From Motiliproteus sp965230185 (GTDB lineage Bacteria > Pseudomonadota > Gammaproteobacteria > Pseudomonadales > Balneatricaceae), in assembly GCA_965230185.1 (NCBI GenBank), contig OZ245995.1, positions 372,001-436,000 of the forward strand: DNA of 64,000 bases, given 5' to 3'. The notes below the pieces were generated by a model. The model did not search any database. It saw nothing but the letters and a program-made list of their open reading frames with translations, and was not told where the DNA came from. Of the stretch, positions 58,703-64,000 are shown piece by piece. Every line of letters starts with the position of its first letter. The first letter of the stretch is position 1. The position numbers were made by a program, and so were the translations under genes.

Positions 58703-59252
58703 TGAAATCAGAGATGATGCCGAAGAGCGGATGGGCAAAAGCGTCCAGTCGCTGGTAGAGAACTTCAAGAAGATTCGTACCGGTCGTGCTCACCCGAGTA
58801 TCCTGGATTCAGTCCGGGTATCCTACTACGGCAGTGATGTTCCCCTCAGCCAGGTGGCCAATATCAGTGTCGAAGATGGCCGTACGCTCTCTATCACACC
58901 CTGGGAGAAGCCCATGGTGCCTGAGGTGGAGAAGGCTATCATGAAATCCGATCTGGGCCTGAATCCGTCGACTGCCGGTATGGTGATCCGGGTACCGATG
59001 CCGCCGCTGACCGAGGAAACCCGTAAGGGCTTTACCCGTCAGGCGCGTCAGGAAGCTGAATCGGCACGGGTGGCGATTCGAAATATCCGTCGTGATGCCA
59101 ACAATGACATCAAAGAGCTGCTCAAGGAAAAAGAGATCACCGAAGATGATGATCGCCGCGGTCAGGATGCTATCCAGAAGCTGACCGACAAATTCATCGC
59201 GGAAGTCGAAGCTCATCTGCAGGCGAAAGAAGCCGATTTGATGGAAATCTGA
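58695..59252 (+). CDS. frr: Ribosome recycling factor
   Basis: A 185-residue protein with RRF signatures: MINEIRDDAEERMGKSVQSLVENFKKIRTGRAHPSILDSV, then PMPPLTEETRKGFTRQARQEAE and ARVAIRNIRRDANNDIK. It releases ribosomes from mRNA after termination. The GTG start overlaps pyrH by 8 bp, and GGAGAG lies within pyrH as ribosome site, so translation is coupled. Confidence 0.97.
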   Translation: MINEIRDDAEERMGKSVQSLVENFKKIRTGRAHPSILDSVRVSYYGSDVPLSQVANISVEDGRTLSITPWEKPMVPEVEKAIMKSDLGLNPSTAGMVIRVPMPPLTEETRKGFTRQARQEAESARVAIRNIRRDANNDIKELLKEKEITEDDDRRGQDAIQKLTDKFIAEVEAHLQAKEADLMEI

Positions 59253-59285
59253 GCCAGTCAGGCTCCGGCGTTACCGAAGGACACT

Positions 59286-60038
59286 ATGGCTGAACTGAAA
59301 TCCTATCCGAAGGTGCCCCGGCATGTTGCCATTATCATGGATGGCAACAACCGCTGGGCCAAGGCTCGCAGGCTGCCCGGTCTTGCCGGCCACAAGGCCG
59401 GAGTGGATTCGGTTCGCTCGACCGTCGACGGCTGTGCCCGCTACGGGGTGGAGTCGCTGACCCTGTTTGCCTTCAGCAGTGAGAACTGGCGCCGTCCGGA
59501 AATTGAAGTCCGCGGACTGATGGAGCTGTTTATGCTGGCCCTGAAAAGGGAGGTGAAAAAGCTCCATCAGAACAATATCCGACTGCGGGTTATCGGTGAT
59601 AAGACGCGTTTCAGCAGCAGCCTGCAGCGCAAGATTGCCGAAGCGGAAGCGCTGACCGCAGATAATACCGGCCTGACCCTGAATATCGCCGCTAACTATG
59701 GCGGTCAGTGGGATATCGTCGAGGCTACCCGAAAGCTGGCCGTCAAAGTGAAGGCCGGTGAGCTCGCTCCTGAAGCGATCGATGCCGATTGTCTGGAGCG
59801 GCATCTGGAACTGGCCGGTCAGCCGGCTGCCGACCTCTGCATCCGTACCGGCGGAGAGCAGCGGATCAGCAATTTTCTGCTCTGGCATTTTGCCTATGCC
59901 GAGCTCTATTTTACCCCCAAATACTGGCCCGATTTCGATCGCAGCGAACTGGAAAATGCGTTCGATGCATTTTGCGGTCGTCAGCGTCGCTTCGGTAAGA
60001 CCAGTGAACAGGTCGAAGCCGAGGAGCAGGATGCTTAA
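59286..60038 (+). CDS. uppS: Undecaprenyl diphosphate synthase
   Basis: A 250-residue cis-prenyltransferase: HVAIIMDGNNRWAKARRLPGLAGHKAGVDSVR with the catalytic Asp, LTLFAFSSENWRRP, and the C-terminal DLCIRTGGEQRISNFLLWHFAYAELYFTPKYWPDF. It makes the C55 lipid carrier for cell-wall synthesis. It is 33 bp after frr and overlaps cdsA by 8 bp. Confidence 0.97.
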   Translation: MAELKSYPKVPRHVAIIMDGNNRWAKARRLPGLAGHKAGVDSVRSTVDGCARYGVESLTLFAFSSENWRRPEIEVRGLMELFMLALKREVKKLHQNNIRLRVIGDKTRFSSSLQRKIAEAEALTADNTGLTLNIAANYGGQWDIVEATRKLAVKVKAGELAPEAIDADCLERHLELAGQPAADLCIRTGGEQRISNFLLWHFAYAELYFTPKYWPDFDRSELENAFDAFCGRQRRFGKTSEQVEAEEQDA

Positions 60039-60846
60039 GCAGCGGATCATCACCGCGGTTATACTGGCACCTCTGGTGCTTGCCTGCGTCTTCCTGTTAC
60101 CGGCCAGCTACTTTCAGTGGTTTGTAGCGCTGGTGATGTTTCTGGGAGCGCTGGAGTGGGCCAATTTGTCCGGCCTCCGATCCAACATTCAACAGTGGTT
60201 TTACGCGGGGGCGCTGGTGGTTCTGCTGCCGTTGTCGGGTGCCCTTGCTGACCTATCCCCTCATCTGTTGCTGGCCGCCGCCTGTCTGTTCTGGTTGCTG
60301 GGGCTGGTATGGGTTCGAGGTTACCCCGATTCCAGTGATCACTGGGGCGGTGTCTCCCGCCGCGCGCTGATGGGGGTGCTGGTGCTGGTGCCGACCTGGC
60401 AGGCGCTGGTGGCGCTGAAGATTATGGCGCCGGCTGGCGGCTTGCTGCTGCTGTTGATGCTGCTGGTCTGGGGTGCTGATATCGGCGCTTATTTTGCCGG
60501 CCGCAGATGGGGGCGGGCGAAACTGGCGCCGGCTGTCAGTCCCGGTAAAACCCTGGCCGGTTTTTACGGTGGGCTGGCAACCAGTCTGCTGATTTCGCTG
60601 CTGATCGGTGTTTACTGGCAGCTGTCTGTCTCACAGTTGCTGGCGCTGCTGCTGGTCTGTCTGATCACGGCCCTGGCGTCGGTGCTGGGAGATCTGCTCG
60701 AAAGCATGGTCAAGCGTCACCGTGGCATTAAGGACAGCAGTCAGTTGCTGCCCGGTCACGGCGGCATTATGGATCGTATTGACAGTCTGACCGCTGCGGC
60801 TCCGGTGTTTGCGCTGGGAACCTCGCTGTCAGGATTCGGTCTGTAG
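60031..60846 (+). CDS. cdsA: Phosphatidate cytidylyltransferase
   Basis: A 271-residue membrane enzyme with about eight helices. The CdsA signature SQLLPGHGGIMDRIDSL sits near the C-terminus and VSPGKTLAGFYGG before it. It makes CDP-diacylglycerol from phosphatidic acid and CTP at the inner membrane. The start at 60031 overlaps uppS by 8 bp with GAGGAG upstream; the long upstream frame (from 59758) is an artefact within uppS. dxr, expected next in many relatives, is missing. Confidence 0.96.
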   Translation: MLKQRIITAVILAPLVLACVFLLPASYFQWFVALVMFLGALEWANLSGLRSNIQQWFYAGALVVLLPLSGALADLSPHLLLAAACLFWLLGLVWVRGYPDSSDHWGGVSRRALMGVLVLVPTWQALVALKIMAPAGGLLLLLMLLVWGADIGAYFAGRRWGRAKLAPAVSPGKTLAGFYGGLATSLLISLLIGVYWQLSVSQLLALLLVCLITALASVLGDLLESMVKRHRGIKDSSQLLPGHGGIMDRIDSLTAAAPVFALGTSLSGFGL

Positions 60847-60873
60847 TAACGGTTCAATTACAGGTTTGATTTC

Positions 60874-62226
60874 ATGGAAATTCTGCAGACCATACTGGCT
60901 GCGATTGTCACTCTGGGTATTCTGGTCACCATTCATGAGTATGGCCACTTCTGGGTAGCCCGTCGCTGTGGTGTAAAGGTCCTCCGTTTTTCGATCGGCT
61001 TCGGCAGGGCGTTGTACCGCTGGTACGACCGCCAGGGAACCGAGTATGTGATAGCCGCTATTCCGCTTGGCGGCTACGTGAAAATGCTGGACGAACGTGA
61101 GGGCGATGTTCCCTCGTCTTTGCGGGATCAGGCCTTTAACCGCAAACCGGTTTCCCAGCGGATTGCCATCGTCGTTGCCGGGCCGCTGGTCAATCTGCTG
61201 TTCGCAGTCTTTGCTTACTGGCTGATGTTTATTGCCGGTATCAGTACGGTGGCTCCGGTCATCGGCCAGGTCGCCGTGAATTCCCCTGCCGCAGTCGCCG
61301 GTCTGCAGCCTGAAGAGGAAATTGTCGCCGTTGATGGTTACCAGACCCGCAGCTGGGAAGAGGTTGGTTTGCGGCTGGCTTCCCGGATCGGAGAAAGCGG
61401 TCGATTACTGATACGCACCCGCAACCTTGACTCTGATCTGCAGCGCGAATATCCACTGGTGGTGGAGCAGTGGTCGATCGATGATGAGCAGGGGCCGCTG
61501 GTCAGTCTGGGTATTACCCCCTATCGGCCTCACATCCCGGCTCGCATCGGGCAGCTGGTAGAGGACGGGCGTGCGCTGACGGCAGGGCTCCAGGTGGATG
61601 ATCTGGTACTTGCGGTTGATGGTGAGGAGGTGGCCGACTGGGTGGCGCTGGTGGAACGCATTCAGGCCAGTCCCGAGCAGCAGGTTATGCTGTTGGTGGA
61701 GCGTAATGGTCGGCGCTTTGAGCTGCCGATAACCCCGGCCGCTCGTCAGGCGGAAAATGGTCAGTACTACGGCTTCATCGGTGCCGGAGTCGCCTCGGTC
61801 AGCTGGCCACAGGAGTTGCTGCGGGAGATCAGTTATTCACCACTTGCGGCAGTACCGGCAGCGGTCGCTAAAACCGGACAGATGATTACCCTGACCCTTG
61901 AATCTATAGGGAAAATGATCCAGGGGGCGATTTCGGTAAAAAACTTGAGCGGGCCTATAACCATTGCTAAAGTGGCGGGGGCTTCAGCTGAGTCGGGGCT
62001 TGAGAGTTTTCTCAACTTTCTGGCCTACCTGAGTATCAGTCTGGGCATTCTGAATCTGCTGCCGATTCCGATGCTGGACGGTGGTCACTTACTTTATTAC
62101 GTCATCGAAGCGGTTCGCGGCCGGCCGGTCTCGGAGAAGGTCCAGGTGTTGGGCCTGAAAATAGGTATGGCGCTGCTGATGACGCTGATGCTGTTGGCTT
62201 TTTATAACGATCTGGCGCGTCTCTGA
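60874..62226 (+). CDS. rseP: Intramembrane zinc protease RseP
   Basis: A 450-residue site-2 protease. The zinc site HEYGH (21-25) is in the first helix, two tandem PDZ domains lie at about 110-290, and the second metal motif LLPIPMLDGGHLLYY is near the C-terminus (NPxPxLDGG-like). It cuts RseA and signal peptide remnants in the inner membrane to activate sigma-E. It starts only 27 bp after cdsA and lies directly before bamA. Confidence 0.96.
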   Translation: MEILQTILAAIVTLGILVTIHEYGHFWVARRCGVKVLRFSIGFGRALYRWYDRQGTEYVIAAIPLGGYVKMLDEREGDVPSSLRDQAFNRKPVSQRIAIVVAGPLVNLLFAVFAYWLMFIAGISTVAPVIGQVAVNSPAAVAGLQPEEEIVAVDGYQTRSWEEVGLRLASRIGESGRLLIRTRNLDSDLQREYPLVVEQWSIDDEQGPLVSLGITPYRPHIPARIGQLVEDGRALTAGLQVDDLVLAVDGEEVADWVALVERIQASPEQQVMLLVERNGRRFELPITPAARQAENGQYYGFIGAGVASVSWPQELLREISYSPLAAVPAAVAKTGQMITLTLESIGKMIQGAISVKNLSGPITIAKVAGASAESGLESFLNFLAYLSISLGILNLLPIPMLDGGHLLYYVIEAVRGRPVSEKVQVLGLKIGMALLMTLMLLAFYNDLARL

Positions 62227-62280
62227 TAAATAGCGTTGGGCTGAAATTTGATGTTTTCTGGGACAGGTTTATAACGCTGC

Positions 62281-64000
62281 ATGAGACGTAGACTGACTTT
62301 GTTGCTGATCAGCCTCCTATTTCCGGTTGCGCTCTGGGCTGATGATTTCACCGTGTCCGATATTCGTGTCGAAGGGCTTAATCGTCTGGATCTGGGCACC
62401 GTTTTTCGGATCTTTCCCGTCGATATCGGTGATCAGGTCGGAGACTTCCAGCTGTCGGAAGCGACCCGAACTCTTTTCCAGTCCGGCTATTTCAATGATA
62501 TCCGCCTGGCCCGTGACGGCGATGTGCTGATTGTCTACGTTACCGAGCGACCGGCGCTCAGTAAGATCGATATTGAAGGCAACAATGTGCTGGAAACGGA
62601 GCAGCTGCTGGACGGGCTCCGCAATCTCGGGCTGAAAGAGGGCGAGGTGTTTCAGCGGGCGACCCTTGAGCGAATCCGGCTTGAACTGGCTCGTCTGTAT
62701 GCTGCTCAGGGGCGTTATAACGCCTGGGTCGATGCCACCATTGAGGATCTGCCGGAAAATCGGGTCGGCCTGACCATCACCATCAAGGAGGGGGATGCCG
62801 CCTCCATCCAGCATATCAATATTGTCGGCAATGAAGTATTCAGCGATGAAGAGCTGAAGCGGCAGTTTGAACTGAAACTGCCCGGCTTCTGGTCTTTTTT
62901 CCTGAAAGATGACCAGTATGCCCGGGAAAAACTCAGTGGTGACCTGGAGCGGCTGCGCTCCTGGTACCTGAATCGTGGTTACATCAATTTCAACATCGAA
63001 TCGACGCAGGTCTCGCTGACGCCGGATCGTAAGCATGTCTATATCACAATTAACGTCTCGGAAGGCGATCTCTATTATTTCGGTGACTACGAACTGGTCG
63101 GTGAGCTGGCCGTCGATCCCGAGGACCTGCACAGCCTGGTGACGCTTCAGAATGGCGACGTATTTAACCGTCAGTTAATGGTGAACACGGCGGAACGTCT
63201 GTCCGACCGGCTGGGAGAGGATGGTTACATCCAGGCCAATGTGAACCCGATACCGGAAATTGACGAAGAGAACAGACGGGTCAATCTGAAGCTCTTTATC
63301 GATCCCGGTCGACGTATTTATGTGCGGCGGATCAACTTCCGCGGCAATACCACCACGGCCGATGACGTACTTCGTCGCGAGATGCGGCAGATGGAAGCGG
63401 CCTGGGCCTCAAGCAGGAAGATCGAAACCTCGAAATCCCGGCTGGAGCGGCTGCGCTATTTCTCCTCTGTCGAGGTGGAGACAACGCCGGTGCCGGGCAC
63501 CGAAGATCAGATCGATCTGGAGTACAGCGTCGAAGAGCAGCTGTCGGGCAGCCTCAGCGCCAGTGTTGGTTTCTCGCAGAGTTCCGGCCTGATTCTCGCC
63601 CTGGAGGTGGCTCAGGACAACTTCCTCGGTACTGGTAAGAATGTCGCCTTCGCAATTAACAACAGTGACACCGATACTGAATACAGTTTCCGCTACACCG
63701 ACCCCTATTATACGGTCGATGGCGTCAGTCGTGGTTTCAACGTCTTTTACCGTCAGGAAGATTTTGATGAGGATGACGTCGCCAACTACAAAACTGACAG
63801 CTTCGGGGGCGGCGTCGATTTCGGTTATCCCATCGATGAATTCCAGCGCCTGAAATTCGGCATCGGCTTCGAGAGGCTTGATGTCAGTCTCGGCTCCGAC
63901 GTACCCACCGAGATCAGCGATTTTGTCGCTGCCGAGGGCGACAGTTACAATCAGTTGCCGCTGACGGTGACCTGGTCCGAGAATCGTCTCAACAGAGGAT
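62281..64000 (+). CDS. bamA: Outer membrane assembly factor BamA, truncated by window end
   Basis: The frame starts at ATG 62281 (RRRLTLLLISLLFPVALWADDF, a signal peptide ending at about residue 20) and stays open to the right edge (573 codons). POTRA repeats follow: VSDIRVEGLNRLDLGTVFRIFPV, ALSKIDIEGNNVLETEQL, IQHINIVGNEVFSDEELKRQF, YYFGDYELVGELAVD and YVRRINFRGNTTTADDVLRREM. Strands of the 16-stranded barrel begin after about residue 415. BamA inserts beta-barrel proteins into the outer membrane. The C-terminal ~200 residues are outside the window. Confidence 0.96.
   Translation, partial: MRRRLTLLLISLLFPVALWADDFTVSDIRVEGLNRLDLGTVFRIFPVDIGDQVGDFQLSEATRTLFQSGYFNDIRLARDGDVLIVYVTERPALSKIDIEGNNVLETEQLLDGLRNLGLKEGEVFQRATLERIRLELARLYAAQGRYNAWVDATIEDLPENRVGLTITIKEGDAASIQHINIVGNEVFSDEELKRQFELKLPGFWSFFLKDDQYAREKLSGDLERLRSWYLNRGYINFNIESTQVSLTPDRKHVYITINVSEGDLYYFGDYELVGELAVDPEDLHSLVTLQNGDVFNRQLMVNTAERLSDRLGEDGYIQANVNPIPEIDEENRRVNLKLFIDPGRRIYVRRINFRGNTTTADDVLRREMRQMEAAWASSRKIETSKSRLERLRYFSSVEVETTPVPGTEDQIDLEYSVEEQLSGSLSASVGFSQSSGLILALEVAQDNFLGTGKNVAFAINNSDTDTEYSFRYTDPYYTVDGVSRGFNVFYRQEDFDEDDVANYKTDSFGGGVDFGYPIDEFQRLKFGIGFERLDVSLGSDVPTEISDFVAAEGDSYNQLPLTVTWSENRLNRG

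Overview
The window is chromosomal DNA from a GC-rich gammaproteobacterium, most like marine Oceanospirillales/Pseudomonadales relatives. This rests on gene order rather than on any single marker: narK1-narK2-narG with divergent narXL, map-glnD-dapC-arsC/yffB-dapD, rpsB-tsf-pyrH-frr-uppS-cdsA-rseP-bamA, and nirD-nirB-kinase/phosphatase-nasA are all Pseudomonas-like arrangements. I see no rRNA, tRNA, CRISPR array or intact insertion sequence.

Layout. 1-6 kb: respiratory nitrate locus (start of narG, two NarK transporters, the NarX-NarL two-component system) with candidate FNR and NarL sites between narK1 and narX. 6-8.4 kb: a PPG-motif periplasmic protein, a small membrane protein, three tandem 138-bp repeats and an OsmC protein. 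8.5-13.9 kb: an assimilatory-type nitrate reductase followed by a fused DmsB-DmsC iron-sulfur/membrane-anchor protein, then two small genes. 13.9-15.2 kb: non-coding repeats, namely a ~420-bp sequence present twice and a perfect 12-bp inverted repeat present twice. 15.2-21.5 kb: accessory region with an AT-rich OLD-family ATPase/TOPRIM nuclease (probable phage defence), a small winged-helix protein, a DUF6928 protein, a lipoprotein hydrolase, a 2OG-Fe(II) oxygenase-like protein and a chimeric gene remnant. 21.6-25 kb: lipoprotein, SMR transporter, VOC protein, and a DMT exporter/TetR pair with matching operators. 25.2-32 kb: assimilatory nitrite reductase nirBD, a PP2C-kinase fusion and the nitrate transporter nasA. 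32-49 kb: HD-GYP, DUF1223, DUF2489, a haem-motif chemoreceptor, an ABC exporter with a divergent TesA esterase, DUF2325, oxyR, a rubrerythrin/Fe-S/DUF3501 set, a SlyD-like PPIase, and an XRE-cupin regulator divergent from a BenE transporter with twin operators. 49-56 kb: lysine/DAP and nitrogen-sensing genes (dapD, dapC, glnD) and map. 56-64 kb: translation, lipid and envelope genes ending in a truncated bamA.

How the genes fit together. Two nitrate programmes sit side by side. NarK/NarG/NarXL serve anaerobic respiration. NasA, NirBD and probably the reductase at 8.6 kb serve assimilation. Sequences with sigma-54 -24/-12 spacing precede nirB, nasA and the 8.6-kb reductase, which suggests one nitrogen-limitation (NtrC) regulon. 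GlnD, the uridylyltransferase feeding that cascade, is also in the window.

The most unusual items are the assimilatory-type reductase paired with a quinol-type membrane anchor, the OLD-nuclease island beside duplicated non-coding repeats, the 51-codon chimera of a P-loop start and a hydrolase tail, the 138-bp tandem foldable repeat, and the absence of dxr from its usual place between cdsA and rseP. All function calls come from reading sequence; no database search was run.
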